Assembly (NCBI GenBank): GCA_031213475.1
Contig: JARUPZ010000034.1
Location: 248,001 to 312,000, forward strand
Direction: 5' to 3'
Origin: Nereocystis luetkeana
Lineage: Eukaryota > Sar > Phaeophyceae > Laminariales > Laminariaceae
DNA length: 64,000 bases
Of the stretch, positions 11,765 through 24,559 are shown piece by piece; the first letter of the stretch is position 1, and the number at the start of each line of letters is the position of its first letter. The notes beneath the pieces are model-generated. The model searched no databases, was not told the origin of the DNA, and saw only the letters and a program-made list of their open reading frames with translations. A program made the position numbers and the translations under genes.

Positions 11765-12104
11765 GTTTTTACATATCATCTCACTTACACTTTCCAGCGT
11801 TACGTAAGTCGAAGGAGGTTATACCCTCAACGATCGCGATCTGCTGGACAAGCCGTGATCACGGGTGCAGCCCCCTCCCCCCCCCGGCGGGTGCCAATTT
11901 TTTCGTCGCGCATATATATGGTTCAGCAGTCCCACTGCTCGTCGATTTTCATCGAATGATGAGAACTCGCGCTCTCACGCTTTCCCGGCAAAACAACGTT
12001 TATCCAAGGAAAATTCCTTACTAGTACCACTCGGTGAGATTCGAACCCCCGAAAATGATCTTAGTACGTACGCGGACAACCTACCAAGCCACCGAGGACG
12101 CCGG
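11765..12104 (-). mobile_element. tRNA-derived SINE, family 1, copy b
   Basis: Head at 12104-12030 on the minus strand: CCGGCGTCCTCGGTGGC, TTGGTAGG, and B-box-like GGGGGTTCGAATCTC. The body shares GAAAGCGTGAGAGCG, ATTCGATGAAAATCGACGAG, CAGTGGGACTGCTGAACC, a G-run, GATCACGGCTTGTCCAG and GGGTATAACCTCC with copies a and c. Confidence 0.85.
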
Positions 12105-12377
12105 TCTCATTAGGCACTATGTATTATGTATTCGCTACGTCCGTTGTATATTATCTGTTTGTTCACATATTTTTAGATTCCGGCGAGATCGTTTGCGATC
12201 CACCGTCGAGAGAGCGAAACACTCCAGCAATAAGAGCAGCACTTTTTCGTCGTGCTTCGGTTTGCCTGTTGATTCTACTATTCCACGATGTATAGCCTTT
12301 CTCTGTCTATCTGTGTGTCAGCATTAACAGCAGTGGTATTGTTTCTATGTCTGGTTCTGTATTATGTCCGACATCCC

Positions 12378-13164
12378 CTGTGTGTGTGTGTGTGTGTGTG
12401 TTCTTCACATTAAACCGTTCTTTCTACCCGTCGACATCCAGCACAACCAGTGTCCGTGCCGATTCTTCCATCCTAGAAGAGATACAAGTTCTGTGGTCAC
12501 AAAGCTACGCCACAGAGATACTACGTTGCCACGTGTGCAGTGTGAACTGCAGTGGGCAATGCAAAGCCATGTCATCATACTAGATACGACAGGCACGACA
12601 TACGCAATCTATGAAATAGTGAAACGAAAAGAAACAATCAAAGAGAAAACAAAACAAGGTAGACAAGTCGAAAAAGAAAAAGAAGAAAAATGAAAGCAAA
12701 ATCTAAGAGAAACAATCTGTCGTGCCCCCCCCCCCGCAGGCGAGGTGGCCTACACTTGAAAAAGAACGAGCTGGAAAAAAGAAGAAATAACAAAAGACAC
12801 CACTGCTTGTGAACAGAGTAAGACAAAGAACCAAGGAGAAAGTAACAAGGAAAAATAACAAAGGGGAAATAACAGGCAGACCAAAGCCCAAAGCACCTTC
12901 TAGGTGGCGGCAGCAGCTTGTGGTACGAGTAGTATAGCCAGGTTCTCCCTGCTAATCCGCCTGGTACCTTGCTACCCAGACTGCCGTCTCCGCCCTGCGT
13001 TCGTCAACTATGCCCAGCCCCTTGGCGTCAGACAATACGAGCCGAGCAGAGCAGGTTCGTCTTCCAACCACGCCACACGGCTCCTTGAGTACGGCTTATC
13101 AATCAGAAAAGGAAGAGGAAGAGAAAAAATGAAATGAAAATCACGGAGAGTCAGCGCAAGAGAG

Positions 13165-13198
<34 letters not shown>

Positions 13199-15965
13199 AA
13201 AAGAGAAGACAAGGGAAGACCACGTTCGAGCCAGCTGCACCAGTTGGTAGCACTAGTAGTATGGTCATATTCTACTTCCTAGTCGACTTGGTGCCTTGCT
13301 ACCCTGTCTGCCATCTCCTTCCTACTTTCGTCTACCGCCGTTTCCCTTCTACCCCTCCTGTTCCCCCCCCTCTCCGCATTCACTCGGTCGGGCTTTATGC
13401 CACTTCTCCTGTTGCCCCCTCCCCCCCCGTTCCTTTGGGCACCATCCACGGCGGATGCGCGGCGCTGTCTACTCATCTCAGCCTCAGCCTCGTGCCACCT
13501 CACCATGAACCGTTCGGCTGCTTCAAGGATCCCCCGGTACCACTTCCCCGCCTTTTTGGCTGCTGTGGACCACAACGCGGTCTCAACTCCAAACACCAAG
13601 GGGGCAACTTCCGTTGACCCTTCGGTGGCTCGGAACTCCCTAAGGTCTTCGACTATGCATCTATGCCAAGTCTTACACTGTCCGCCTGGTCTCGGGTTCT
13701 CCCCACCAGCTATCGTCCCGAGCATTACCCGATTGGGTAATCGCTCCTTGCTTTGCCGTGCCACGCCCCCCGCAAAGAAGAGCCGCCGTTTGCGAATGGT
13801 CGTTTCGATGCTCTCGCAACGTGTCATCTTGAGGGCCTTCGCGTACGAGAGGGTGGCATGGTCAGTACGAAGTCGGCGCTGGAAGCCAATGACTCGCAAC
13901 AGGACTTGGTGGTGAGCCGTTCGAAGCTTGGCAAAGTGTTCCGCTCTGAGGGTCCACGTCACACACCCGTACAGCAGGGTCTCAATCACCTCGGCCTTCA
14001 GCATTCGGACTTTAAGGCTAAGGGGGGCGGTCGTCCTATCATACAACTCCGGGCCGAACCGTTTGAAGCATGCTCGCATGAGGCGGATCCGTCGGTCGAT
14101 TTCGAGCGAGAGGTCAGCGTTTTCGTGGATAACGCCGCCTAGGTATAAGAACTGGGTCGTCTGCTTATACCTCTGACCTGCCGCTTCGATGACGAGCGGT
14201 GGTGCGAGGGTTGTCCGGTCTGGTGTTTGTAGGACCATTGTCTCAGTCTTCTTTTCCGACACCGTGAGGCCTGCTGCTTCGAAGACAGTCACGATGACTG
14301 TCATCATTTTTGCGAGCCCTTCAGCCGACTTCGAGACAATTCCTGCATCGTCGGCGTACAACATGCCCCATACAGACCTTCGCACGCACGCCAATGGCTC
14401 CTCCTTCCCTGTTCGAACTACTCCAGCTTCCAAGAGTTGGACCAAATCCCTTACAATGGCTTCGTCTTGGCTGAAGCGTACTAGTACGACGTGTAACGCA
14501 GCAGCGAAGAACACGTTGAACAGTAACGGTGACAGTACACAGCCTTGCCGCAGCCCCTGCGTGACATCAAACCATTCCGAGAGCTCGCCGTCATCAGTAC
14601 GCACGCGAGCCCGCATGCCATCGTGGAAATTACGGATAATTCTCAGCATCTTGGTTGGTACGCCAAAGCGTGTGAGTACCTTCCATAACAGCTCTCGGTC
14701 GACAGAGTCGTACGCTTTCTGCAGATCGATGAAGCACACGTATAAGGGGATTTTCCTCTGTCGTCCGAGCTCTTGCAGCCGGCGCACGACGAACAACATA
14801 TCAATCGTTGATCGTGCGGGGCGGAAGCCGCACTGTTCCTCGGGGAGTAGTTCCTCGGTCTCGCAGTAGTTGCTGAGGCGGGACGCGACGATTTTCAACA
14901 ACACTTTGCCTGCGTGGGCAACAAGCGAGATCCCTCTATAGTTGTTGCAGTCAGTTCGATCCTTCTTTTTGTGAAGGACCTTGATGATCGCATCTTTCCA
15001 TTGCTGAGGGACTTCTCCTGTTAACCAAACATTGACAAGGATGTTGTGAAAGCGCTGGGCGAATGCCGGGTGGTCGATTTTTAGGAGTTCGACCGGGAGA
15101 CCATCTGGCCCGACAGCTTTCCAATTCGACATCCCCTTCAGTGCTTCGGTCATCTCGTCTATGGATGGTTCATCTTCAAGCGACAGTTTAGGCGGTCGCG
15201 GTGGCAAGAGGTCGATGATCGTGGGATCGAGTTTCAGCGACTTCGTGTTCAAGAGTTTGTGATAAAACCCCGCCCATCGTTCACGAATTCGCACCTTATC
15301 CCGTAGGATCGTGCCATCCTCGTCCCTAATGAACTGTTCGCTCCTCGCTTTAGTCCCTTCCAATCCTACCGTACTCTTAAGGTGCTTGTAAAAGCCTCTT
15401 TGGTCGTTGTTCGCTAGGAGTCGTTCGGTTTCGGCAAGGTACGCTTCGAAGTACGCATGCAGTCCTGCGGCAATCACCTTCTGCAGGTTCGCACACGCAG
15501 ATCTCAGGGTCTTCCACGCGGTTCTGTCCCGGGGGTGGGCACGCAAGAATTGTCGTGCATCCTCCCTCGCTGTCCATGCTGGCATGAATGCGGCCAAGGT
15601 TTCGGCAGACTCACACCATCCATGTCTGCGGTGGCGACGTGCAGGGGGTGGTACCTCTTTTTCGACCGCATCAATAACAGCCGCAGTGAAAATCTCAACC
15701 ATACCAGACGTATTACGGGGCTGGATAGGCTGGTTGAGAGTGGAGATGATCCTGGAGACTACTCGTTCACGACAATTTCCATCGGACATAAAAAGCTGCC
15801 TGTCGAACTCTCGGCGTTTCGTCGGTCTACGTATTTGTCTGTTGGGCGCAAAACGACCACCGAGTCGGACTTTAATATACAAGATGTTGTGGTCTGAGTC
15901 AGCCTTAGCTGGGGCAGGAGGCTGTGGACGCGCGTACGGCACTTTCTTTTTTAGTTTCATTTGTT
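12378..15965 (-). mobile_element. Non-LTR retrotransposon (LINE), 5'-truncated copy with 3' tail
   Basis: The element comprises a long RT frame (15960-13279) followed on the minus strand by about 0.9 kb of 3' tail. The tail holds a T-rich tract, seen on the plus strand as a run of about 30 A near 13165-13196, then a G-run, then a conserved final 250 bp ending in GTGAAGAACACACAC at 12372-12400. The same coding end plus tail recurs nearly unchanged and in opposite orientation at 56690-58105, which defines the tail as part of the element. The left (5') end appears truncated inside the endonuclease domain. The sequence upstream of 15960 is another copy of the tail, so this insertion sits next to an older one. 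Confidence 0.88.
13279..15960 (-). CDS. LINE reverse transcriptase polyprotein, 893 codons open
   Basis: Reverse transcriptase for target-primed retrotransposition. Residues 22-24 (SDH) look like the last motif of an AP-type endonuclease domain; the rest of that domain is absent, so the frame is truncated at its N-terminus. The RT core runs from about residue 270 to 570: NNYRGISL near 340, [13 protein letters not shown] near 377, FIDLQKAYD with the first catalytic Asp near 412, [14 protein letters not shown] near 470 and YADD with the catalytic Asp pair near 535. The C-terminal part has the W/C-rich thumb-like region and a basic Gly/Arg-rich tail. No internal stop or frameshift is seen. The ATG lies in sequence resembling neighbouring repeats, so this is probably not the original start. 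The plus-strand frames inside it (for example 14189-14869) are shadows. Confidence 0.88.
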   Translation of the reverse strand: MKLKKKVPYARPQPPAPAKADSDHNILYIKVRLGGRFAPNRQIRRPTKRREFDRQLFMSDGNCRERVVSRIISTLNQPIQPRNTSGMVEIFTAAVIDAVEKEVPPPARRHRRHGWCESAETLAAFMPAWTAREDARQFLRAHPRDRTAWKTLRSACANLQKVIAAGLHAYFEAYLAETERLLANNDQRGFYKHLKSTVGLEGTKARSEQFIRDEDGTILRDKVRIRERWAGFYHKLLNTKSLKLDPTIIDLLPPRPPKLSLEDEPSIDEMTEALKGMSNWKAVGPDGLPVELLKIDHPAFAQRFHNILVNVWLTGEVPQQWKDAIIKVLHKKKDRTDCNNYRGISLVAHAGKVLLKIVASRLSNYCETEELLPEEQCGFRPARSTIDMLFVVRRLQELGRQRKIPLYVCFIDLQKAYDSVDRELLWKVLTRFGVPTKMLRIIRNFHDGMRARVRTDDGELSEWFDVTQGLRQGCVLSPLLFNVFFAAALHVVLVRFSQDEAIVRDLVQLLEAGVVRTGKEEPLACVRRSVWGMLYADDAGIVSKSAEGLAKMMTVIVTVFEAAGLTVSEKKTETMVLQTPDRTTLAPPLVIEAAGQRYKQTTQFLYLGGVIHENADLSLEIDRRIRLMRACFKRFGPELYDRTTAPLSLKVRMLKAEVIETLLYGCVTWTLRAEHFAKLRTAHHQVLLRVIGFQRRLRTDHATLSYAKALKMTRCESIETTIRKRRLFFAGGVARQSKERLPNRVMLGTIAGGENPRPGGQCKTWHRCIVEDLREFRATEGSTEVAPLVFGVETALWSTAAKKAGKWYRGILEAAERFMVRWHEAEAEMSRQRRASAVDGAQRNGGGGGNRRSGIKPDRVNAERGGNRRGRRETAVDESRKEMADRVARHQVD

Positions 15966-16205
15966 TCTTGTTTGTGGTGCCTGTCGTATCCAGTACGATT
16001 AAATATGTTGTGTGTTATTCATATTAAACCGCTATTTCTACCTGTCGACATCCAGAACAACCAGTGTCCCCGTCCCGATTCTGCAACCCTTCGTAGATAA
16101 TAAGGAGTGAGGTTGGTCACAAAACGACGCCACAGAGGTACCACACTGTTACGCAGTAGGCAGAGTAGACAACACAATGTTGTTGTTGTTCTCACATTAA
16201 CTCTC
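15965..16205 (-). mobile_element. LINE 3' tail fragments abutting the LINE start
   Basis: On the plus strand, TTCATATTAAACCG, CTACCTGTCGACATCCAG, AACAACCAGTGTCC and CCACAGAGGTACC match the antisense of the tail. A separate GCCTGTCGTATCCAGTACG motif at 15979-15998 sits between this tail and the LINE frame. Confidence 0.7.
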
Positions 16206-16300
16206 TGACGAAGGAGTCCGTGGTCACACAAAGGTGCTGGAGCCCTAGGAAGATCCGAAAAACAAAAAAAAACGAAAATTCGGCTGCCTCAAAATACACG
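16180..16300 (-). mobile_element. LINE tail variant ending in (AAC)n
   Basis: Read on the minus strand it contains GTGTGACCACGGACT, GAGAGTTAATGTGAGAAC and four AAC units. The sequence resembles the end of the 52.6-53.0 kb repeat rather than the AC-ending tail. Confidence 0.5.
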
Positions 16301-17439
16301 AGACGGAAAAAGCGCACACAAGATAAAACCAATGTGCAAAACTGAACTAACATGGCCGCGGGTATATCCTCTCAACTATAATATAGAAGAGTACCCCCGT
16401 TCCCACCACTAACCAACTCGTGGCTGCTGACTACAGCGGATGCTGTCTGAAGTGCTGCCTGCACCGTACGAAACGCACGGTAGTCGTGAAAACGAAAGAG
16501 GAACACACCTGCCTGCTATCTGGAGTGCTGTCAGAGTGAAGACTCGCGGATATGCAGTGAAAAAAGGAGCAATCGAACCTTACTGCCACACGAATATCAA
16601 CGATCGCCATCTCTTCCTGGACTGTCTGACACAAAAAGGTGCAGCACAGTTATGATACCACGTCCCTGATAATTGCGTAGGTTATTCCCCATGAAGGGTA
16701 TACAACTCGTTAAACTACAAAAACCAGTGACGAGTACCGGTAGATACTATTCTGCCTCGTGAAAAACAAAACCAGGAAAAAACAAACTATGACTGCTTCT
16801 CTCGTGATGATAGTGTGCGCGCAAATCATGGGTCTCCATGCACCGCCTTCCTGCCGCTCTTCATGGCCGCATCATCGCCTTGGCCCAATCCACCCGCTCC
16901 TTTGCGCGTGCACTCGTTGCCATTCCCTTCCAGTCGTTTCCCTTTCTCCGTCATCCTGAAAAACAAGCTCCTCGCACTTGCGGTTCTGATCTGGGAAATA
17001 AAAATTCTCGCGCAGGGGGAGGTCAATCCGTCTCTTCTCCGCACGTCGACGCTCAGTCTCCCTCCTCCCTCGTCGTCGAATCCAGCCTCCTACCGGCGCA
17101 ATAGACTGTGCCGTAGTGTGGCCTGTGGTGGCGCCTGCCTCCGCGCATGGACACCCCGATTGAGCATTGCTGCTCTGCCGCAGCTGCCTAAAAAGACGCG
17201 CGAATCGTAGGTCTCCGTGCCTGACGCACCACGTACGACCCAACTCTACTGCCGCCTGAGCCTCGCGGCCACAGGCAGCAGCAAGAAGGTATCACTCCTT
17301 GAGGGTGAGTCCGGCCTTACACCCGCCAGAAAGACCTACCCCACTCGCTATTAGCCTGATAGGGCATGCCTCGCAGCATTCCTTGCCGAGGCAGCGAGGG
17401 GAACGGAACAATATCATATACCAGGTATATAATTATGTT
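16301..17439. other. No gene recognised
   Basis: Mixed sequence with a pyrimidine-rich stretch at 16850-17100; no supported feature. Confidence 0.45.
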
Positions 17440-18650
17440 GGGTACGGCGGCACGGCGTACACATTCTATGGCATCAATACAACAAAGGAAACGAGCGAAA
17501 AAAAGCAAAAAACGAATCACAGAAGAAACGGAACAGGAAAAATAAAACAAAATTCGGTCGTGCTTCCCCCAGGAGATGTTGTGGCAGACACTTGAAAAAA
17601 CGGGCTGAACAAACAGCGCCACTGCATACTACCTCGAGAGAGAGTAACCAAGAACCAAGGGGGATACATAACAGGCAAACTGAGGAACGAACAACCCTCC
17701 AGGTAGCCGCAGTAGTTTGTGGTACTGCGAGTAGCATAGCCAGGCTCTCCCAAAACTAGACGGTCTGGTACCTTGCTACCCTGTCTGCCGTCTCCATCCT
17801 GCGTTCGTCAACTATGCCCCACCCCTGGAGGGGATGCGTTAGACAATACCAAACAAGCAAAGCAGGCTCGTCGTCCACCCACGCCACACGACGACTCCTT
17901 TCGTATGGACAAGAAGGAATCAAATAATGTAATCAAAAGAAATTCATTGAGGATCAAGCGCAAAATGAAAAATACAAATGAGGACGATCGCGTTCGAACT
18001 AGCTGCAGCAGCTGGCGGCACGAGTAGCCTGGGGCCTTACTACCCTGCCTGTCATCTCCTTCCAACTTTCTTCGCCCACCACGGTTCTCCTTTTACCACT
18101 GTTGTAGCAGTTGCCCCCCCCCCCCCCGCAATCCCTTCGTTAAGTTTCCTTCCGCTCCTCCTGTAGCTCACCCTCCTCCCATTTCCTTGGCACCACCACG
18201 CACGGCGGATTCCCAGCGCTGTCTGCTTGTGTCACCTCACCATGAACCGTTCGTTTGCTTCAAGGACCCTCCGGTACCACTTCCTCGCCTCTTGCTTGCT
18301 GCAGTGGACCACAGCGAGGTCTCAGTATTCAGTTGACCCTTCGGAGGCTCGAAACTCCCTATGGTCTTCGGCTATAGATATAAAGCAAGTATTAAACTGT
18401 TCGCCAGGTCTCGGATTCTCCCCGCCAGACATCGTCCCGAACATTATCCGACAGGGTATAATCGCTCCTTGCTTTGCCGTGCCAGGCCCCCCTCGAAAAC
18501 ATGCCGCTGTTGGGAGATGGTCGTTCGAAGCTCTCGCAACGTGTTATCTTGAGGGCCTGCGCGTACGAGAGGGTGGCGTAGTCAGTACAAAGTCGGCGCC
18601 GAAAGTCAATGGCAATTATTTGTCTAATCTGCTCACTGCATAACAATGTA
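17440..18650 (-). mobile_element. Decayed 5'-truncated LINE copy
   Basis: The minus frame 18646-18392 resembles LINE residues of about 695-750 (DYATLSYAQALKITRCES, then a frameshifted [10 protein letters not shown] stretch). Downstream sequence to 17440 matches the LINE 3' coding end and tail, with many indels: a C-run at 18117-18127, and the AAAACAAAATTCGGTCGTGC and ACTTGAAAAAACG tracts near 17550-17600. Frameshifts and stops are frequent, so this is an older insertion than the copies at 12.4-16.0 and 56.7-58.1 kb. Confidence 0.75.
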
Positions 18651-18654
18651 GTAT

Positions 18655-18795
18655 CTATCTATCTATGTGGCGTAGCTTTGTGGCCATAGACCTTGTTTGA
18701 GTCTTTCTGATGTTAACGAATTGCCAAGGACACTACTACTGGTTGTGCTGGATGTCGACGGGTAGAACAAACAAGCGGTTTAATTTCAAACCACA
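18655..18795 (+). mobile_element. LINE 3' tail fragment
   Basis: GTGGCGTAGCTTTGTGGCC, GGTTGTGCTGGATGTCGACG, GGGTAGAACAAACAAGCGG and TTTAATTTCAAACCACAC follow tail order. A short (ATCT)n tract marks the left edge. Confidence 0.7.
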
Positions 18796-19504
18796 CACCA
18801 CTGGGATGCGTGCTACGGCTCAAAATGGTGCGAACGTCGCCCACTCGCAATCAATCAGCCGAACTTGCGAACGGCACCCTCGAACAAACGTCAAAAAATC
18901 TGAGTAGCCTTCAAAACAGGAGATGGTGCACTATCATCCCCCCAGTGAAGCTCCTCTTGCACCTCTAGACTGATCGTAAACTACTGCGTCGGGCGTCAGG
19001 CAGCTGTCAGAAGGCCCCAGGCCAATGTCAGGACTGGTTTTGTTTTTAAGCGTTCAACGATAGAGGCATAATAAGTACATATATCAACAGTGAGAAAAAG
19101 CTGCCTGAGTCACAACGACGTCTCTACCGGGCGCCAGTTGAAAGAGGTACAGCAGTAGTACCACAGTTTGTGGGGACATCAGCAAACACTCAAGTTGCGC
19201 GCCCCACAGATCCCGACCGTCCGTCGTATTCATAAGGATGCCACCGTTGCATTCCGCATCATACCTTGGGGGGGCATGGGAGCCTCAGAAAAATGTTGTT
19301 GAACCTCTCGATATTGTCGAAGGCCTATTATTGTAGTATGCATCGTAACATGGGGCGTACATGTCAGGTATGATACATGCATGTAATAATGAGTATCAAT
19401 AGAGCAGCCACCCCACGGTAGGGGTTGCACGTTTTGGGTCAAAGGTTTCTGACCGACTGAGTTTCCCTAAGCGAGGAACCACCAGTGATGATGAAAGATG
19501 TACT

Positions 19505-19580
19505 CATATATTCGTTTTAGGACGAGCACATAGAAGTGCCGGTCGGGTGGAGCGAACAAATTTCTTCAACGTATTGTATT
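19505..19580 (-). repeat. Short dispersed repeat R5, copy 1
   Basis: Minus strand GAAGAAATTTGTTCG, CCACCCGACCGGCACTT and CCTAAAACGAATAT match 30940-31015. Confidence 0.6.
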
Positions 19581-19764
19581 GGCTCAGAGATGTGGCATAC
19601 ATGTATATATACCCATCAGGGGCGAGTTTCAAATTCCGCGAACGACGGGAAAGTAAGTGCCGAATGGGGCGTGAATTTACGAACGCCAGCGTACCCCAAA
19701 CACGGCGCATTCCTCCTATGAATAGACATCCCTGACGCGCCGTTTCGAGCTTCGAGGCTCGGGA

Positions 19765-20205
19765 TGCTGTTCTTCATTTCTACCGGTCGACATCCAGCAC
19801 ATATCAGAGTCCATGCTAATTCTTCGCTATACTTGCGTAGCTCTGCATAGTTGAGTATCAACTATTTAATCAGTCGAACTCACAGCCGACGTATTTCACA
19901 TTTTGATGAAACCTAGAGAGATACGCGCTCGGTGGTCACAAAACTACGCAGGCACAGCACAGAAACACCTCATCTTTGTGAGGTAGCACAGCAGTGTGTG
20001 TGTGTGTTCTTCACGTTCTTTCTACCCGTCGACATCCAGCACAACCAGTGTCCGTGCCGATTCTTCAATCCTACAAGAGATACGTACAAGTTCTGTGGTC
20101 GCAGTGAACAATGCAATGGCTCGTTACTGGATACGACAGGTACGACAGACACATTAAATGAAAGAGAGAAAAACCGTAAGAAACAAAGAAACAAAATCGG
20201 AAAAA
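19765..20205 (-). mobile_element. Two adjacent LINE 3' tail fragments
   Basis: 19765-19850 has TTCTTCATTTCTACCGGTCG and ACATCCAGCAC. 19925-20205 has GTGTGTGTTCTTCACG, TCTACCCGTCGACATCCAGC, GTGCCGATTCTTCAATCC and GGATACGACAGGTACGACAG. Both are in antisense order on the plus strand. Confidence 0.75.
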
Positions 20206-21914
20206 CTAAAATACGTTGGTGCACTACGAGTACCTATTATTATGGGAATTGTTTGAAGGGACCTTGAAACTGCCTTTATTTGCCAATAACCCACGATTTA
20301 CTGGGTGGGACTATCTCGCGAACACCCCGGTAGAATCATCAGCAAGCTCCCCTAAGTCTTCCGAGAGATTTCTTGGACAGTTTTCCTTTTCTCCAGTGTC
20401 GTACGAGTAGTTGGACTGTTTGTCCAATTTACCACTTCACTTATTATGCGAGCAGCATGAGTTTTCACCAGAAATCGTAAAGGTTCATTTTTTCTGGCCC
20501 CATTTCTGACGAAACAATTAAGTTTTGTCGCTATAGAAAAACTGATCGGCTGCTCTATAAATCGAGCTACGTAGGACTCTGGAGAGAAACAAGCCGAAAA
20601 CTGTTCCAGGAAAGCTTTCCGGTGACTCCGGGGAACATTCTCACGAGTCTACCGGTGTTATGACTATGTCCGGCCGAGTGTACATTGGGTTTCAAAACCC
20701 AGTTGTTTTAACCCTCGATGAAAGGCCTTAGAGCGCTGTATCCAGGTCACTTGTCGTATTTATTTTGTACCGGTATATATTTCGATGTTGTGGCGCAGCT
20801 GTCTTGCACCGTCGTATCATACCATCCGCAACTGTTTGAGGTTCGAGGTCTAGAGCTCTTTGTTTCGTTTGATTCATAGCCTACACAAGACACAAGACGT
20901 GGCAGCAGCAGAATTGTTTGGTATCATGCATGCATGTGAACATTTATTTCACGATTTATGATATGTGACATGGTAACCAAGGGCTACACAATGGGTCCAA
21001 GGTGGTAGCGATACGATGATGATATTATGAGGATACAACAAAATTTACCAATTCAGAATGTCTTCGTCTTTGATCGCACAACGTACCACAGGCAACCAGT
21101 CATATTGTTTACCAGGAACCACAGGTCGAGGTACCTGGTAGGCATTATTTTGTCCACACAGCGGTCTCCCCGAGCTTCTGCTGCTACGGTACCCGGGGGT
21201 CGCCATCGTATTACATATCTCTTTCTTTCGGCGGCAGCAGGAGTCAGTCGTGGTTATTGCGGTGTACTACCATGATACCATGGTGTTCTGTATTTCCGCC
21301 TTACTTATCGGGAATCGAATCGGGATCGTTTGATTTTCTATCCGATCAGACCTGATGAATATCGGACCACCTGTCGCGAATTGGATGTTTTTGCCCTTAT
21401 CGGATGGGAATCGAGTATGGTCCCCGATATGCTGCACTAACCCATATACCCACATACCTGTATACGTTTCAACTTTCTAACAGGATAAAAGCGATCTAGC
21501 ATAACGAAACAATCGAAGGGTCTCCCACACGGGATTATCCTGGGCTTGGACGTATGTTGCGCGTGCAACAAGCACCTTAAGTCGTTCTGCGGCCCCCGCA
21601 ACAAGCGCCGCCCCCGGGGGGTTCCCGGAGGGTTCCCGGAGTCCGTTAGATTCAACATATATAAGTAAGTGTGAATATACGCCCGACACTCACGTCGTCG
21701 TGGCCATGGCCTTTATACGGCTTCCCGAGACTCGAAACAGAGCGCCCGGCTGTGCGTGTGCGTAGTGCTTCGCTCTCTCGAGTGTAAACTGCAAACAAAC
21801 GATTTCACCGTCGTCTGCAAGGAGGATCATTGAAAACTGTGTCCAAACAGGATGCACAACGTACGTCCAAACATAAATATCAAAAATAGCAACGCATCTA
21901 TAAATCATATTGAA
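20206..21914. other. No gene recognised
   Basis: No coding or repeat family identified. A GC-rich patch with CCCCCGGGGGG at 21600-21640. Confidence 0.45.
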
Positions 21915-22685
21915 CTATACGCAAATACACATAATCGCCTTCGGCGAACGAAAACAAAACAGGGGTGCGACAATAACGACACCGCCTTCGCCGGCGGAAC
22001 GTTGTGGCGCCAAGAAACGTTGTTGCGCCAGCGCAGCAGTACAACAAAAACAGGTTATGCCCTGATACAGCAGTATTGACCCGCGAGAAAGAAATGGCCT
22101 CGTAAAAAAATAAAAGCGCTCAGTTTTGCCAAAATAAGAAGGATCAACATACGGACCGATGTAAAAAATTGAAGCATGTTTGTTTTCCTTCACGCCGCAG
22201 GGCAAGCGCTGTTCTCCACCGGTGCACCGGTCGCGGGCTCCTGCTGCCGCGGTAAGGGGCGCAGCGGGCAGGGGCGCGGTAGACCCCGGTGATGTACCGG
22301 TCACTCGCGGCATGAAGGACTCCGGCGGTGCACCAGGTAGTGGTGGCGTCGGCTCGTACCACACCTCGAAACCCTGCGGCGCTTCCGGCGCTTCCGGTTG
22401 CTGGGCTGGGGACTTTGCAGCCCCCCCCCTCGACAGAGACGACGGCCCGGCCAATGCAGCTCCTCCGCTAGGCGTTGCCCACTCCCCCACGAAAGACGCG
22501 CGCCGGTAACCCCACGTCACATCGGTGGAGTATCTTGCGATGCCTGATGGCGACAGCATGATCTTGCTACAGTCCGAGGGATCGTCATTTCCGCAGGTTC
22601 GGTAGAAACAGGGTTCGCCCTTTGGCTCCGACTTTGCCCTCCGCTTGACTGTGTAGCGGCCCGGTATCATGTATAGCAGTAACAA
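21915..22685 (-). pseudogene. Ty1/copia integrase C-terminal linker fragment
   Basis: The first ~70 codons (RAKSEPKGEPCFY, PSDCSKIMLSPSG, YSTDVTWGYRRASF) match the short region after the copia integrase that ends in a DVTW-type motif. A Pro/Ala-rich linker follows. It lies just downstream of the 22727-23386 fragment in a different frame, so one frameshift or small deletion separates them. The frame begins with TTG, so no true start is present. Beyond about residue 190 the sequence is not recognisable, and no RT domain follows. Confidence 0.7.
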
Positions 22686-22726
22686 GCCCCTTTAAGGCCT
22701 CTCGTTGAACTTCTCGCAAGAGCATA

Positions 22727-23386
22727 TCATGCCGGGCTTTCAGTCACCCGCGCAATGACGTTGAGTGCGTCGCACATCCACATCCACGTTTCCGGCCACA
22801 TGCGGTCATAGTTGAGCGCCGTCGCCGAGACCTGTACGCCCTCGAACATGGTCTGGAACTCCAAGAAAGCGGAAATCCCGCCCCCGGCAACAAGGACCAA
22901 CCAACGCTCAACTCGCCCGTTGCGCTTTGGACCGTCGATGGGCGTGAACTCGCGGCGAATGCTGTTGTCGGTCATCAGCCTTTGGAATTCGCTGTTGATG
23001 AATTCGGAGGTGTTGCCCGTGAGAAGACATGTCGGCTTCCCGTAAGCATTCAAAACCGCCAGGAAAGTGCGGAAACCGAGGGTAAGGGTTGCCGCGCGTT
23101 TGTCCGGCAGGAAGACTGGCCAGCCCATGTTGGTGGCGTCGTCGACGATCCTCAGACAGTACCGTGCGCCATCCGCAGACACCGGCGTGGGTCCTGCGAG
23201 GTCGGCGTACAGACGCTGCATCCGCTTCTCACCTAGGCACGATGTGGGCGTAGCGACGGCTTCGCGGATCTCTCCCCCCCCCGCACAACCATCGCAATAC
23301 CCCGCATGTCCCGTTACCTTGATGCTCGTTTGGCGAGCAGTCCCACGTTTACTTACCGTACAGAACACGTACCGCTTCGAACGCAA
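22727..23386 (-). pseudogene. Ty1/copia integrase fragment
   Basis: This is part of a copia-type pol. A CDGC pair, a remnant of the zinc-binding region, lies near residue 30. The catalytic core follows, with LYADLAGP (first Asp) and GPKRNGRVERW (Glu). The middle catalytic position reads LLTGNTSEF, with Gly where the family has Asp: one GAC-to-GGC change. The end resembles the MWPETW...LN segment that normally follows the core. No gag, protease or RT is found nearby, so this is an isolated remnant. Downstream sequence continues in another frame at 22685. Confidence 0.8.
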
Positions 23387-24273
23387 GTGGTAATAATCCG
23401 ATATTATTGTGAAACCAAATACGGAGAGGCAATAAATGGTGTTGTTGAGGATATCACTAGCGTCAGCTCCGCTCCTACACCTTCGCTTCCACAGTTTACT
23501 GCCCGCACTGCACCCAAAGCGTTTTCATCGTGCAGGGTTTGGAAGTAGACGTCAAACCATTTCGGTGTCTTGCGAAGGCGCACGCCACCACGCTCGGTGC
23601 CACCAGATGTGTGCCTATATCGTTGTGGGACGGCAATGGTATCAGGCGCTGCTCTACAATGCATTATGCACTTCAACGCCCCCCCAGCTGGGTCTGGCGA
23701 CGCGCGCCTTGTCGAAGGACACGTGCCGCTCGAGACCTAACCGCTAATCGAGGGGCGACAGAACCCAATTTAGAGGGAGGCAGTACACAAGTATATGGAT
23801 TGACTATATATATTGTGTTTCGCTCCAATACTATTGATAGCGGGAAGTTCAAGGTGGTCTTGGTATGGCACCGCCAGCCCTCACCGCCAGGTATGGAGAA
23901 TTCGAGACACGGGGGCGCCCTTTCCGAATATCCGGCATGGATAGGAAAACACCACTTATACGAAACACGTTTCAATACCGTCAGTGAGTGGACAAAACAC
24001 CTAACATAGGAAAGTGAACTGGCCTTGAGCAACAAATAAGAGTCTGACGCTCACTCGAGATGGGAATTTCATGTCGACGGGCTTACGGTGTAGTTGCCGA
24101 CGGTTTGTAACCTATATAGTTCCATGATTTGACGCGCAACATGCACCGGTGGCCTAGAAGGAGCTCTGTCACGTATGCTATGTATATATAATGATTGAAC
24201 AGGAGCGACAGGGGATTGGGGTATTTTTCACATATATATGTACTCTCCCCTCCCCGCGCCTGCCTGAAAGGTC

Positions 24274-24300
24274 GTGGGGGGGGGGGGGGTTGGGGGGGCA
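24274..24300 (+). repeat. G-run, possible quadruplex
   Basis: Uninterrupted run of about 14 G followed by TT and seven more G. Confidence 0.6.
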
Positions 24301-24559
24301 CCAAATTGTTTTTTTTCGCGTGAGTTGTGTGGCAGTACTGAAGAAGCGTAAGTATTCGAACTCATATAAACACGTTGGTTTTTCTACTCATCTAACGGGT
24401 ATGGTATGTAATACGAGATGTTGTACCTGCTGCTAAGTCAAAGATAGTAGTTAGCTTTGACGCTAGGTTGGGCACTGCGTTGTCGTGTTGTTAAACGGGT
24501 ATACACAACTGACATGTTGTGTTATGATTCAGAGGTCGTACCTAGTTTCCCATATTGCA

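Noticed and set aside
12904..13137. 77-codon plus frame, also present at 57603-57370 minus
   Set aside because: Conserved only because both lie in the antisense of the LINE 3' tail.
14189..14869. 226-codon plus frame
   Set aside because: Antisense shadow of the LINE reverse transcriptase.
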